From contig NZ_CP117460.1 of NCBI RefSeq assembly GCF_030687145.1, positions 5,208,001 to 5,272,000 of the forward strand: DNA of 64,000 nucleotides, written 5' to 3'. The translations under genes and the position numbers were made by a program. This document shows positions 31,533 to 42,381 of the stretch, piece by piece (position 1 is the stretch's first letter; each line of letters starts with the position of its first letter). The stretch comes from Pseudomonas sp. FP1742. Lineage in GTDB: Bacteria; Pseudomonadota; Gammaproteobacteria; Pseudomonadales; Pseudomonadaceae. The notes below the pieces were generated by a model. The model saw only the letters and a list, made by a program, of their open reading frames with translations, was not told the origin of the DNA and did not search any database.

Positions 31533-32381
31533 TCAGAACACGACGGTTTTGTTGCCGTGCACCAACACCCGGTCTTCCAGGTGATAACGCAAACCACGGG
31601 CCAGCACCATTTTCTCGACATCACGACCGAAGCGCACCATGTCTTCGATGCTGTCGCTGTGGCTGACGCGCACCACGTCCTGCTCGATGATCGGGCCGGC
31701 ATCCAGCTCTTCGGTGACATAGTGGCAAGTGGCGCCGATCAACTTCACGCCACGCATCGAAGCCTGATGATACGGCTTGGCGCCGACGAACGACGGCAGG
31801 AAGCTGTGGTGAATGTTGATGACCTTGTGGGCATATTCGCTGCACAACTCGGGCGGCAGGATCTGCATGTAACGGGCAAGCACCACCACTTCGGCCTCGT
31901 GCTGTTTGACCAGGCGCGAAACTTCGGCGAAGGCCGGTTCCTTGTTCTGCGGGTCGACCGGTACATGGTGATAAGGAATACCGTGCCACTCGACCATGCT
32001 GCGCAAATCGTCATGGTTGGAAATCACGCAGGCGATTTCGCAATCCAGTTCGTCGCTGTGCCAGCGGTGCAACAAGTCGGCCAGGCAATGGGATTCACGG
32101 CTGGCCATCAACACCACGCGTTTCTTTTGCTCGGTGTCGGTGATGCGCCAGTCCATCGAGAACTCTTGGGCAATCGGTGCAAACGCTTCGCGAAAGGCTT
32201 CGATACCGAAAGGCAGCGAATCGGCACGAATTTCGTGACGCATGAAGAACCAGCCACTGAGATTGTCCGAGTGATGGCTCGCTTCAGTGATCCAGCCGTT
32301 ATGTGACGCCAGAAAGTTACTGACTTTAGCAACGATGCCGACGCGGTCCGGGCAAGCAATCACCAGCCGAAAAGTGCGCAT
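31533..32381 (-). CDS. purU: Formyltetrahydrofolate deformylase
   Basis: This 282-aa enzyme hydrolyses 10-formyl-THF to formate and THF, balancing one-carbon pools. It has an N-terminal ACT domain (MRTFRLVIACPDRVGIVAKV) and a C-terminal formyltransferase-type domain. The catalytic Asn-His-Asp set is visible in VINIHHSFLPSF (with His) and TEELDAGPII (Asp). Length is normal. The start at 32381 fits the ACT domain; the in-frame extension upstream does not look like protein. Lies upstream of and divergent from mvaT. Confidence 0.96.
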   Translation of the reverse strand: MRTFRLVIACPDRVGIVAKVSNFLASHNGWITEASHHSDNLSGWFFMRHEIRADSLPFGIEAFREAFAPIAQEFSMDWRITDTEQKKRVVLMASRESHCLADLLHRWHSDELDCEIACVISNHDDLRSMVEWHGIPYHHVPVDPQNKEPAFAEVSRLVKQHEAEVVVLARYMQILPPELCSEYAHKVINIHHSFLPSFVGAKPYHQASMRGVKLIGATCHYVTEELDAGPIIEQDVVRVSHSDSIEDMVRFGRDVEKMVLARGLRYHLEDRVLVHGNKTVVF

Positions 32382-32630
32382 GAGGGGGAAACTCCAGAAC
32401 TTCGCAAAGGCCGCCATTCTAGCGATTGCGCAGCAAAACTGCAGTATTGATGACGCATGGCCGCCGATTGCGGTCCGCGACACAGGTTCCGGCGGCGCCA
32501 TACGCCAGTGCATGGTGCTCTTGTAGCCAGTCTTCAAGAGGTCAACTGTGAATATTTGTGACGCTATTTAACTGCCACTCCAATGTGTGTCCTATTCCGC
32601 AACTAATTTAAATAAAACTCCGGTTAAATG

Positions 32631-32659
32631 TTTACTTGATGAAACACCCTGACTATTAT
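32631..32659 (+). promoter_or_regulatory. Sigma70-like promoter of mvaT in an AT-rich tract
   Basis: TTTACT (32631-32636), a 17-base spacer and TATTAT (32654-32659) lie about 47 bases before the mvaT ATG. The surrounding 32570-32660 is distinctly AT-rich, as expected if MvaT silences its own promoter. Confidence 0.55.
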
Positions 32660-32706
32660 TGTCGCACTGTCACCCTGTCATCCAGCGCCAACATAAGGTA
32701 GTCCCC

Positions 32707-33084
32707 ATGTCCTTGATCACCGAATACAACGCCACAAAACAAGCTATTGAAGAACTGCAACAGCGTCTGGCGGACCTGTCCAAAGACGACAAACTGCAAA
32801 AAGAGCTGGAATTCGAAGGCAAACTGCGCACCCTGATGGGCGAATACTCCAAATCCCTGCGCGACATCATTGCCCTGTTGGATCCAGACTCCAAAACCAA
32901 GCCTCAACGTGGCGGCGCAGTAAAAACTACCGGCACCAAGCGTGCTCGCAAAGTTAAACAATACAAAAACCCGCACAACGGCGAAGTCATCGAAACCAAA
33001 GGTGGCAACCACAAGACTCTGAAAGAGTGGAAAGCCAAGTGGGGCGGTGACGTGGTTGAAGGCTGGGCTACCCTGCTGGGCTAA
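32707..33084 (+). CDS. mvaT: MvaT, H-NS-like xenogeneic silencer
   Basis: This 125-aa nucleoid protein has an N-terminal coiled-coil oligomerisation region (MSLITEYNATKQAIEELQQR..., about residues 1-65), a Gly/Thr/Lys linker, and the C-terminal AT-DNA-binding domain with KRARKVKQYKNPHNGEV and GNHKTLKEWKAKWG. MvaT/MvaU proteins silence AT-rich foreign DNA and control fimbriae, biofilm and virulence in Pseudomonas. Start fixed by homology and AAGG upstream. P. fluorescens strains carry more than one paralogue, so MvaT versus MvaV rests on the remembered position between purU and sbcB. Confidence 0.93.
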   Translation: MSLITEYNATKQAIEELQQRLADLSKDDKLQKELEFEGKLRTLMGEYSKSLRDIIALLDPDSKTKPQRGGAVKTTGTKRARKVKQYKNPHNGEVIETKGGNHKTLKEWKAKWGGDVVEGWATLLG

Positions 33085-33121
33085 GCCGCAAGCCTGTCGC
33101 AGCCTGATCGCGACCCAAAAG

Positions 33122-33149
33122 AACGCCAGCGAATGCTGGCGTTTTTTTA
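33122..33149 (+). terminator. Terminator downstream of mvaT
   Basis: AACGCCAGC, GAAT loop, GCTGGCGTT then TTTTTT. A textbook rho-independent terminator between convergent mvaT and sbcB. Confidence 0.92.
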
Positions 33150-33182
33150 TGTCTGGAATTCAAGCGGACATCATTTTCATTT

Positions 33183-34613
33183 TCAAAGATTCAAACGCTT
33201 TCGTAATACCTGGACATGAATCAGCCAGTCATCCAGAACCTCTTGCTGAAACGATGCAGGACTAATCGTCAATTGGGCAACAGCCGTCAGAAAACTTTCC
33301 AGCGTATTGGGAGCCCCCCACTCCGGGGCGGACAAACGCTGCTGACAGAATATTCGCCAGCGCTCTTGCTCTTCCAGGCTCAACGTATCGGGAAAGTTGC
33401 GTGCTCGATAACGAAACAATAATTCAGGCAAACGTTCGTCATCGAACGGCCACTGCTCTTGTGCTAATTGCGCAGGGTCGGCCGCTCGGACTTGCTCACA
33501 TAGACGTCGATCCCGATCACCGATAAAACCGTCGTATAACTGTTGCTCGGGGTCCAGGCTCGCGGCGAAATCCTCGCGGGCATAAATCGCCGACACTTTA
33601 TCTTGCCAAACTTGTTGTGCGTCACTTAGCCGCAACGCCCGTTCCTGATAGAGCGCCATGTCCAGCCCCAAACGTTGCTGATCTTCGGGACGAAGTACCG
33701 ACAACGGCGCCACGACCGGGCATTTATTGATATGGATGAGCTTGAGCGGTACCGGCAGTTCGCCTTCGGCCAGATCGTCACGCCGGGTATAAAGCCGCTG
33801 ACGCAAGGTTTCGGCATCCAGATCGAGCAACCCCTGAGGGTCCAGGTGCAGATCGCAGACAATCAGCGCGTTGCGATTACGCGGATGCCAAGCCAACGGC
33901 AGTACCACGCCGACGTAATGGCGGGCCGCCGAAAAGCGTCCGCTAATGTGCACCATGGGCTGCAACAGCCGAATCTGGTCCATCACCTTTTGTTTGCTGC
34001 GCAACTGAAACAGCCAGTCATATAACCTCGGCTGCTTTTCGCGAATCAGACGTGCCAGGGCGATGGTCGCGCGAACATCCGATAGCGCCTCGTGGGCATT
34101 CCCGTGATCGATGCCGTTGGCGGCGGTCAGGCGTTCTAGCTTGAGCGTCACCCGCCCTTCGTCATCCCTGGGCCAGACGAGGCCATCGGGGCGCAAGGCA
34201 TAGGCCGCGCGCACCACGTCGATCAGGTCCCAGCGGCTGTTGCCGCCCTGCCACTCCCGTGCATAAGGGTCGAAGAAGTTTCGATACAGGCTGTAACGGG
34301 TCATCTCGTCGTCGAAACGCAGCGTGTTGTACCCCGCCCCACAGGTACCGGGGGCGGCGAGCTGGGCATGAACCCGTGTCATGAAATCGGCTTCGCTCAA
34401 ACCTTGCTCGGCCAAAAGGCCGGGCGTGATACCGGTGATCGCGCAAGCCGCCGGATGCGGCAGGATGTCGTCACTGGGTTGGCAGTAGAGATTGACCGGC
34501 TCGTCTATTTCATTGAGATCGAAGTCGGTGCGAATCCCCGCCACTTGCAACGGGCGGTCGCAACGCGGGTTGATGCCAGTGGTTTCGTAGTCGTACCAGA
34601 AGATCGAGGTCAC
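33183..34613 (-). CDS. sbcB: Exodeoxyribonuclease I
   Basis: This 476-aa 3'-5' exonuclease acts on single-stranded DNA in recombination and mismatch repair. The DEDDh exonuclease motifs are visible: IFWYDYETTG (Asp, Glu), AGYNTLRFDDEMTR (Asp) and HGNAHEALSDVRAT (His, Asp). The SH3-like and helical C-terminal domains follow (MVHISGRFSAARHY, ELLFRYRARNFPDTL). Length is normal for the family. Single gene, divergent from the RDD operon. Confidence 0.96.
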   Translation of the reverse strand: MTSIFWYDYETTGINPRCDRPLQVAGIRTDFDLNEIDEPVNLYCQPSDDILPHPAACAITGITPGLLAEQGLSEADFMTRVHAQLAAPGTCGAGYNTLRFDDEMTRYSLYRNFFDPYAREWQGGNSRWDLIDVVRAAYALRPDGLVWPRDDEGRVTLKLERLTAANGIDHGNAHEALSDVRATIALARLIREKQPRLYDWLFQLRSKQKVMDQIRLLQPMVHISGRFSAARHYVGVVLPLAWHPRNRNALIVCDLHLDPQGLLDLDAETLRQRLYTRRDDLAEGELPVPLKLIHINKCPVVAPLSVLRPEDQQRLGLDMALYQERALRLSDAQQVWQDKVSAIYAREDFAASLDPEQQLYDGFIGDRDRRLCEQVRAADPAQLAQEQWPFDDERLPELLFRYRARNFPDTLSLEEQERWRIFCQQRLSAPEWGAPNTLESFLTAVAQLTISPASFQQEVLDDWLIHVQVLRKRLNL

Positions 34614-34795
34614 GGGTTATTCCTGAACTGAAGACCGGCGAAGTCTAGGCGCACGCACACCGCCCGACCAGAATTCTTGTCATTCAATCAGCTCTTGTCA
34701 CTCATCGTGCAATACATAGTTATGTCGTTCGCCCCCGAGAGGCTGCTAGCATCGGACGAACATCGATTCGCAAACCAGCCACACCAAGGTTGCCC

Positions 34796-35521
34796 ATGCT
34801 CGAGACCACAGCTCCGCCAGGGAAAGCAACGCTGGCCCCGCCACTGGACACGCGGTATCACGTCGAAACGCCCGAAGGCATCGACTTGCCACTGCGCCCG
34901 GCCGGGATGATGGTCCGCGCGCTGGCCTTCGCCATCGACCTGGGCCTGCGCGGGTTGATCCTGGGCCTGCTGTTTATGGTGTTGGCGTTTCTCGGGCAAC
35001 TCGGCGCCGGGCTGGGCTCGATTTTGCTGTTCGTGGTGAGCTGGTGGTACATGGTGCTGTTCGAGGTGCTCAATAAAGGGCGCTCGCCCGGCAAGCAATG
35101 GATGGGGCTGCGGGTAGTGCAGGACGATGGCACGCCGATCGGCTGGTCCGCGTCCTTGGTGCGCAACCTGTTGCGATTTGTCGACATGTTGCCGTTCGGC
35201 TACTTTCTCGGGGCGATCAGTTGCCTGCAACATCCCACGTTCAAACGCCTCGGCGACCTGGCCGCCGGCACGCTGGTGGTCTATAGCGAACAACCGCTCA
35301 CCCGCCCACAGTTGCCCGATGTCCCACCACGGCGCGCAGCCTTCGCGCTGACGCTGACCGAACAACGCGCCATCCTCGGGTTTGCCGAGCGCCAGAGTGA
35401 ACTCTCCGAGGCACGGGCAGGCGAGCTCGCCTCGATACTGGCGCAACCGTTGCAGGTACCGAAGTCGCAGGCCGTGGCCGCACTCAACGGCATCGCCCGC
35501 GGCCTGTTGGGCCCCCTATGA
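34796..35521 (+). CDS. RDD family membrane protein
   Basis: This 241-aa protein has an RDD domain (residues about 20-165): RPAGMMVRALAFAIDLGLRG with the Arg-Asp signature, two to three membrane helices, NKGRSPGKQWMGLRVV and LVRNLLRFVDMLPF, RLGDLAAGTLVV. The C-terminal 70 residues are cytoplasmic and helical. Function is unknown; transport has been suggested for some RDD proteins. ATG at 34796 is preferred to an in-frame TTG six bases upstream. First gene of the MoxR operon; its stop overlaps the next start (ATGA). Confidence 0.85.
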   Translation: MLETTAPPGKATLAPPLDTRYHVETPEGIDLPLRPAGMMVRALAFAIDLGLRGLILGLLFMVLAFLGQLGAGLGSILLFVVSWWYMVLFEVLNKGRSPGKQWMGLRVVQDDGTPIGWSASLVRNLLRFVDMLPFGYFLGAISCLQHPTFKRLGDLAAGTLVVYSEQPLTRPQLPDVPPRRAAFALTLTEQRAILGFAERQSELSEARAGELASILAQPLQVPKSQAVAALNGIARGLLGPL

Positions 35522-36495
35522 AGCAAAGCCAGTTCGAAAACCGCCATAAGGCCGAATGGGAGCAATTTGCACTCATGCTTGAACGGCTGGAGCGCGGCAA
35601 GGAGGCCTCACGAATCGCCAGTTTCCCCAGCGATTACCGACGGCTCTGCCAACATCTGGCGCTGGCTCAGGAACGCGGTTACAGCAGTTTTTTGGTCGAC
35701 TCATTGCAGCAACAAGTGCTGCGTGGGCATCAACAGCTCTACCGGCATCGCAGTCGGCTGGGGGCCAATATGCTGGGTTTCATCCTGGCCGACTTCCCGC
35801 GACTGGTTCGCGAACAGTGGCGTTTCGTACTGGCTGCCAGCCTGATATTTTTTGGCAGCCTGAGCGGCTTCGCATTGTTGGTCTATCTGTTTCCGGAACT
35901 GGTCTACAGCCTGATCCCGGCCGAACAGGTCAGTGAAATGCAAAACATGTACGACCCCGACGCCGGTCATCTGGGGCGTTTGGCGGAACGGGCGGCCAGC
36001 GAAGACTGGGTGATGTTCGGCTACTACATCATGCACAACATCGGCATCGCCTTTCAGACCTTCGCCAGCGGTTTGCTGTTTGGCCTGGGCAGCGCGTTTT
36101 TCCTGTTCTTCAACGGCTTGATGATCGGTGCGGTGGCCGGGCACCTGACGCACATCGGCTATGGGCAAACCTTCTGGTCGTTCGTGATCGGGCACGGCGC
36201 CTTCGAACTGAGCGCCATTGCCCTGGCCGGTGCCGCCGGCCTGCAACTGGGCTGGGCATTGATCGCCCCAGGGCGCTTGCCAAGGGCCGAGGCCCTGCGA
36301 CTGGCCGCGCGCAAAAGCGTGTCGCTGATTTGCGGGGTCATGCTGTTTTTGCTGATTGCGGCGTTTATCGAAGCCTACTGGTCGTCGCGCAGCGCCACTG
36401 CGCCGCTGACCAAATACCTGGTCGGCGCAGCGCTCTGGGTGTTGGTTGCGACCTATCTGCTGTTTGCCGGACGGACCCGCCATGCGCCCGAGTGA
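35518..36495 (+). CDS. SpoIIM-family (DUF95) membrane protein
   Basis: This 325-aa protein has a cytoplasmic helical N-terminus (about 100 residues, EFE-rich start MKQSQFENRHKAEWEQFALM) and about six membrane helices. It contains the stage II sporulation protein M motif NIGIAFQTFASGLLFGLGSA and WSFVIGHGAFELSAIALAGAAG. Pseudomonas does not sporulate; the gene is a regular member of the RDD/DUF4129/MoxR/DUF58 cluster. Role unknown. Translationally coupled at both ends. Confidence 0.87.
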   Translation: MKQSQFENRHKAEWEQFALMLERLERGKEASRIASFPSDYRRLCQHLALAQERGYSSFLVDSLQQQVLRGHQQLYRHRSRLGANMLGFILADFPRLVREQWRFVLAASLIFFGSLSGFALLVYLFPELVYSLIPAEQVSEMQNMYDPDAGHLGRLAERAASEDWVMFGYYIMHNIGIAFQTFASGLLFGLGSAFFLFFNGLMIGAVAGHLTHIGYGQTFWSFVIGHGAFELSAIALAGAAGLQLGWALIAPGRLPRAEALRLAARKSVSLICGVMLFLLIAAFIEAYWSSRSATAPLTKYLVGAALWVLVATYLLFAGRTRHAPE

Positions 36496-38026
36496 CGCCA
36501 GTGCGGTGATTCGCCCGCGCACCAGCTGGGAAGCCATGGACCTGGGGGTGCTGCTGAGTCAGCGTCATCGGCGCCTGCTGATGACCAGTTGGGCCATCGT
36601 GACCTTGCCGGTCTTCGCCCTGCTCACCCTACTGCTATGGGATTCGCCCTCCCTCGCCGTGTTCCTGTTCTGGTGGCTCAAACCGGCGTTCGATCGGCTG
36701 CCGCTGTACATCCTGTCCAAAGCCATGTTCGGCGAAACGCCCACGCTGAAACAGGCCCTGCGCCAGTGGCCGCGCCTGCTCAAGCCGCAACTGCTGGCCA
36801 GCCTGACCTGGCGTCGCCTGAGCCTGAGCCGCAGTTTTCTGATGCCGGTGGTGCAACTCGAAGGCCTGGAAGGCCTGGCGCGACAACAGCGTTTGCGCGT
36901 GCTATTGCAGCGCAACGCCGGTGCCGCGCAATGGCTGACGATCATTGGTGTGCATCTGGAAACCGCGTTGTGGATCGGCCTGATGGTGCTGTTCTACATG
37001 TTCTTGCCACTGCAGGTCGAACTCGACTGGGGCTGGCAGACCTTGATTGCCGCCGCCACACAAGACTGGCGCTGGCTGGAACACCTGACCAATGCTTTTT
37101 ACGCTCTGGTGCTAGTGGTCTGGGAACCGATTTATGTCGCCTGTGGTTTCAGCCTTTATCTGAACCGGCGCACATGGCTGGAAGCCTGGGACATCGAACT
37201 GGTATTCCGCCGCTTGCGCCAACGCTTGAGCAGCGCAGTCATTACGCTGCTGCTGGCGGCGTTTGTGCTGGTGCCGACGGGGCAAAGCGTCTGGGCCGCC
37301 GAACCGGGCATGTCACCGGACAGCCCGCGTCTGCTGGAGCAACCCCTGACCAGTCAGGCATCCCGAGACAGCATCAAGGCCATCCTCGATCAACCACCGT
37401 TCAAGAACAAGGAAACGGTAACCCGCTATCGGTTCGGCGAAGACAAACCCGCCGACGACACTGCGCACGGTGGTCAAACACCCGCCTGGTTGAAGGCGCT
37501 GTTCGGCTTGCTCGACAGCCAGCGTTTCGGCGTGTTGGCCAGCCTGATCGAAGTGGTGCTGTGGGGCACGGTGATTGCCGCCATCGGCTTGTTGATCTGG
37601 CGTTACCGCGACTGGCTGCAGGCGTTCGTCAGCCGCCGGCCAGCGTTAAACCGTCAAGCGACGCGGCCGTTACCGCAGCAGGCGTTCGGCCTGGACCTCA
37701 ACCGCGAAACCCTGCCCGCCGATATCGCGGCCAGCGCCGAAAGCCTCTGGCAGACCAACCCGCGTGAAGCCCTCGGTTTGCTCTATCGCGCCCTGCTCAG
37801 TCACTTGTTGCACGACTTCAACATGGCGCTCAAACCCGCCGACACCGAAGGCGAAGTGCTTCAGCGCGTTGAACAATTGAAGCAACCGGCGTTGCTGGCC
37901 TTCAGCAAAAACCTGACCGCGCACTGGCAGAACATGGCCTACGGGCATCGCCTGCCCCCGGCGCATTTGCAACAGGAACTCTGTGACGGCTGGCGCGCGT
38001 TGTTCGGCCCGGGAGCAGTCCGTTGA
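36482..38026 (+). CDS. DUF4129 domain membrane protein
   Basis: This 514-aa protein overlaps spoIIM by 14 bases. It has membrane helices near residues 35-70, 160-190, 205-225, 255-275 and 360-385, an extracytoplasmic linker (AEPGMSPDSPRLLEQ... to LKALFG), and a C-terminal cytoplasmic DUF4129 domain (EALGLLYRALLSHLLHDFN). In other bacteria DUF4129 is fused to transglutaminase domains; here it stands alone. Function unknown; belongs to the MoxR AAA+ cluster. Confidence 0.83.
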   Translation: MRPSDASAVIRPRTSWEAMDLGVLLSQRHRRLLMTSWAIVTLPVFALLTLLLWDSPSLAVFLFWWLKPAFDRLPLYILSKAMFGETPTLKQALRQWPRLLKPQLLASLTWRRLSLSRSFLMPVVQLEGLEGLARQQRLRVLLQRNAGAAQWLTIIGVHLETALWIGLMVLFYMFLPLQVELDWGWQTLIAAATQDWRWLEHLTNAFYALVLVVWEPIYVACGFSLYLNRRTWLEAWDIELVFRRLRQRLSSAVITLLLAAFVLVPTGQSVWAAEPGMSPDSPRLLEQPLTSQASRDSIKAILDQPPFKNKETVTRYRFGEDKPADDTAHGGQTPAWLKALFGLLDSQRFGVLASLIEVVLWGTVIAAIGLLIWRYRDWLQAFVSRRPALNRQATRPLPQQAFGLDLNRETLPADIAASAESLWQTNPREALGLLYRALLSHLLHDFNMALKPADTEGEVLQRVEQLKQPALLAFSKNLTAHWQNMAYGHRLPPAHLQQELCDGWRALFGPGAVR

Positions 38027-39182
38027 ACCGCCGGGGGTGGCAGGCGGTCGGCGTGTTCATCGCCGTGCTCCTGGGCGCGTTGAGTGTTTACCTGTACTTC
38101 AAGGCCATGCCCTATCAGGAAGAAATCGATCACGGCCCTTCCCCCGAAGCCCAGGCCAACCCCTACCTGGCGGCCGAGCACTTTCTGCGCAAACAGGGCC
38201 TGACCGTCAGCCATGCCGACACCCTCGACATCCTGCCGACCCTTGAGCCCCGTCAGCACAGTTTGCTGTTGCTCGGCGACCGATCGAACATGTCCCCGCG
38301 ACAGGTGGATCAGGTGTTGAACTGGACCCGGGCCGGTGGACGTCTGTTATTCGTCGCCGAAGCCCTGTGGGATGAAAAAACCGGTCAGAGCAATGACCTG
38401 CTGCTCGATCGGGTGCAGTTGCACCAGTCCCTGAGCAAAGACCTCAAGGACCCGCCACCCGATCTCATCGACGACCCCTACCCCAAACTGACCAAGCTCT
38501 ATCTGGAAAACGAAGAGGCGCCGGCCTACTTCAGCTTCGATACCGCGTTCCACCTCGACGACCCGAAAAACCTTGCCCAGGCCTGGGCCAACAGTGGCAA
38601 GGCCACGCACATGATGCAGCTGAGTCACGGGCTGGGTTCGATCACGGTGGTGACCGACGCCGACCTCTGGAAAAGCCCCGCTATCGGCCAGTACGACAAC
38701 GCCTGGTTGCTGTGGTACCTGGCGGCCGACACCGACGTGACCTTGCTGTTCAATACCGATCACGACAGCTTGCTAACGTTGCTGTGGCGCTATTTTGCGC
38801 AAGCCCTGGTAGCGCTGATCGCCTTGATCGCCTTGGGTTTCTGGCACGTCGGCGTGCGCAATGGCCCGTTGCTGGAGCCGGCTCCCAGAGCCCGCCGGCG
38901 ACTTCAGGAACACCTGCGCGCCAGCGCCGATTTCATGCTGCGCCGCAGCGGTCAGCACAGCCTGTTGCACGCCTTGCAGCAAGACATCCTGCGTCGTGTC
39001 CGCCACCGACACCCCGGTTTTGAACAACTCGGCGTCGCCGAACAATGGCTGGTGCTCGCACGCCTGACCGGCCACCCCACACGCGCCATCAGCCAGGCCA
39101 TGAGCCCGCGACCGAAACAGCGGCTGTCCAGCGCTGAATTCAGCCGTCAGGTCGCCCACCTGCAAACCTTGAGGAACGCCTT

Positions 39183-39186
<4 letters not shown>
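38023..39186 (+). CDS. DUF4350 domain protein
   Basis: This 387-aa protein starts at TTG (TTGA overlap with the DUF4129 stop), preceded by GGGAG seven bases upstream. An N-terminal anchor (residues about 6-27) is followed by an extracytoplasmic DUF4350 domain (NPYLAAEHFLRKQGLTVSHA, LLLLGDRSNMSPRQVDQVLN) related to GATase/IFT52-like folds. A second TM follows (about 252-270), then a cytoplasmic tail with RRSGQHSLLHALQQDILRRV. Function unknown. Its stop overlaps the moxR start (ATGA). Confidence 0.83.
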
Positions 39187-40184
<998 letters not shown>

Positions 40185-40212
40185 CCCCCTCTATTTCGTT
40201 ACACGCCACTCC

Positions 40213-40346
40213 TGTGGCGAGGGGGCTTGCCCCCGTTGGGTTGCGAAGCGACCCCAAAACCTGCAATCGCATATCGACAGACACACCGCGGTTGTCGGGT
40301 TTACGACTGCTTCGCAGCCGAACGCGGGCAAGCCCGCTCGCCACAG
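40213..40346. repeat. REPIN (GGCGAGGGGGCTTGCC type) inside the MoxR operon
   Basis: Inverted arms (TGTGGCGAGGGGGCTTGCCC at the left, GGGCAAGCCCGCTCGCCACA at the right) with internal GCAGCCGAA/TTGCGAAGC copies. Its reverse complement matches the REPIN at 46488 through much of the spacer as well. It separates moxR from DUF58. Confidence 0.92.
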
Positions 40347-40389
40347 AATTACCGTGCCAGACCAACCCTTGCCACGAAGTCGCGACGCC

Positions 40390-41721
40390 ATGAAACCCTC
40401 GCGCCTGCTCTTGACCTGGCTCACTATCCTGCTGGCTATCGGCATCGTGCTGGGCACCTTACGGGCGCTGGACATCGCCGTCCCATCAAGCCTTTTATCG
40501 ATCAACTGGGGATTACTGCTAGCCCTGTTGACCCTGGCGATACTCGACGCCATTCGCCTCAAGCGTTTGCCCTCACCACGCCTCCAGCGACAAATGCCCG
40601 GCAGCCTGGCACTCGGTCGATGGAGCGACGTGCGACTGGAGGTCGAGCATGATTTTACCCAGCCACTGAACATTCAGATCTTCGACCACGTACCCGACGG
40701 CCTGAACTTCGAAAACCTGCCCCTGTCGGTCGAATTGCAACCCGGCCAACAGAGCCAGATCAGCTACCGCCTGCGCCCGCTCATGCGCGGCCATTTCAGC
40801 TTCGAATACTGCGAAATCAACCTGCCGAGCCCCATGGGTTTGTGGTCCGACAAACGCCTGCTCAACATACCCGACACCACCCGCGTCTACCCCGACTTCG
40901 CCCGCCTCTACGGCGGCCAGTTGCTGGCGGTGGACAACTGGCTCAGCCAACTCGGCGTACGCCAGCGCCAACGTCGCGGCCTAGGCCTGGAATTCCATCA
41001 GCTGCGCGAATTCCGCGAAGGCGACAGCCTGCGCCAGATCGACTGGAAAGCCACCGCCCGCCAACGCACCCCCATCGCCCGCGAGTACCAGGACGAGCGC
41101 GACCAGCAAATCATCTTCATGCTCGACTGCGGCCGCCGCATGCGCAGCCAGGACGGCGAACTCGCGCATTTCGATCACGCCCTCAATGCCTGTCTGTTGC
41201 TCAGCTACATCGCGTTGCGCCAGGGCGACGCGGTGGGCTTAAGCACCTTCGCCAGCAACCATCCGCACTACCTTGCCCCGGTCAAGGGCACGGGCCAGCT
41301 CAACGTGTTGCTCAACACCGTCTACGACCTCGACAGCACCCAACGCCCGGCCGACTACCAGGCTGCCGTCACGCAACTGCTGGCCCGACAAAAACGCCGG
41401 GCACTGGTGGTGCTGGTGACCAACCTGCGGGATGAAGACGATGAAGAACTGCTGACCGCCGTCAAACGCCTGAGCAAACTGCATCGGGTGCTGGTGGCGA
41501 GCCTGCGCGAAGACTTGCTCGACAGCCTGCGGCAAACGCCGGTGCAAACCTTGCCGGAGGCGCTGGCCTATTGTGGGACGGTGGATTATTTGAATGACCG
41601 GGCGCAGCTCCATGAGCGGTTGAGTGCTCATGGAGTGCCGGTGGTGGATGCTCGGCCCCAAGAGTTGGGGGCCGAGTTGGTGACGGCGTATTTGGGGTGG
41701 AAAAAAGCTGGGACGATGTAA
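40390..41721 (+). CDS. DUF58 domain protein (MoxR partner)
   Basis: This 443-aa protein has two N-terminal membrane helices (about residues 7-28 and 33-50) and a DUF58 domain with the signature REFREGDSLRQIDWKATARQ. It ends in a VWA-like fold (DQQIIFMLDCGRRM) lacking a full MIDAS Asp-x-Ser-x-Ser. I start it at 40390 (MKPSRLLLTWLTILLA) because the upstream in-frame extension reads through the REPIN. Expected to work with MoxR; last gene of the operon. Confidence 0.88.
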   Translation: MKPSRLLLTWLTILLAIGIVLGTLRALDIAVPSSLLSINWGLLLALLTLAILDAIRLKRLPSPRLQRQMPGSLALGRWSDVRLEVEHDFTQPLNIQIFDHVPDGLNFENLPLSVELQPGQQSQISYRLRPLMRGHFSFEYCEINLPSPMGLWSDKRLLNIPDTTRVYPDFARLYGGQLLAVDNWLSQLGVRQRQRRGLGLEFHQLREFREGDSLRQIDWKATARQRTPIAREYQDERDQQIIFMLDCGRRMRSQDGELAHFDHALNACLLLSYIALRQGDAVGLSTFASNHPHYLAPVKGTGQLNVLLNTVYDLDSTQRPADYQAAVTQLLARQKRRALVVLVTNLRDEDDEELLTAVKRLSKLHRVLVASLREDLLDSLRQTPVQTLPEALAYCGTVDYLNDRAQLHERLSAHGVPVVDARPQELGAELVTAYLGWKKAGTM

Positions 41722-41854
41722 CGTCGAATCGTATATAAAATCGTCATATCACGATGTCTACATGAGTATGACGTGCGAGCACGTACGACAGGACCCTCAA
41801 ACCGGGTACTTACGAAAACCAATCCCCTGAAAGCTCTATCACAAGGAATCAATC

Positions 41855-42106
41855 ATGGACGAGAACCTATTTGCTTCAGTGCTAACGCAGATCAATGAGA
41901 ACCAACTGGCTTTGGGTGCAGCTATAGAAGAACTATCGAATTGGATGGCGCAACGGGGGGCTACCGAAGTAGCGGATAACATCCGATGTGCATTGCAAAC
42001 GATAGATCGAAACCAAGAATTCATCTCTTTGGCACTTATTTCTATCTCCACCGATTTTAAAGAATCACAGGTTCCAAAAAAGAATGACCCTAATGACTCT
42101 AACTAA
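41855..42106 (+). CDS. Small hypothetical protein (83 aa)
   Basis: An 83-aa helical protein starting MDENLFASVLTQINENQLAL, with AAGGAA seven bases before the ATG. It has an evenly spaced hydrophobic pattern and an Asn/Ser/Lys-rich tail. GC content here is lower than in the neighbours. I do not recognise a family. It stands alone between DUF58 and a DUF6124 gene; the 275 bases to the right of it show no gene or clear promoter. Confidence 0.55.
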   Translation: MDENLFASVLTQINENQLALGAAIEELSNWMAQRGATEVADNIRCALQTIDRNQEFISLALISISTDFKESQVPKKNDPNDSN

Positions 42107-42381
42107 CCATCAAGAGTCGCAATTCTCCTCGGTTGTTACCCGATGCCTCTCATCGGGTAACAACTGACGTTCATGGTCAGTAATCTGCTTGTTGTCCTCC
42201 TCCCGACTTCTCGAATAGCAGCGCTAACGGCTACAGAATGAAGCGCATTTGCCTACAAGTGTCAGCGACCCGGCTGATTGTGGGTGCTGTCCGTCCCGAC
42301 ATAAGGTTCTCCTTCCCTCGCTGCCGTCCATTCGTCTACCTCCGAATCGACGGTAGCTCCAACAAGGAGTTAACCGTATTA

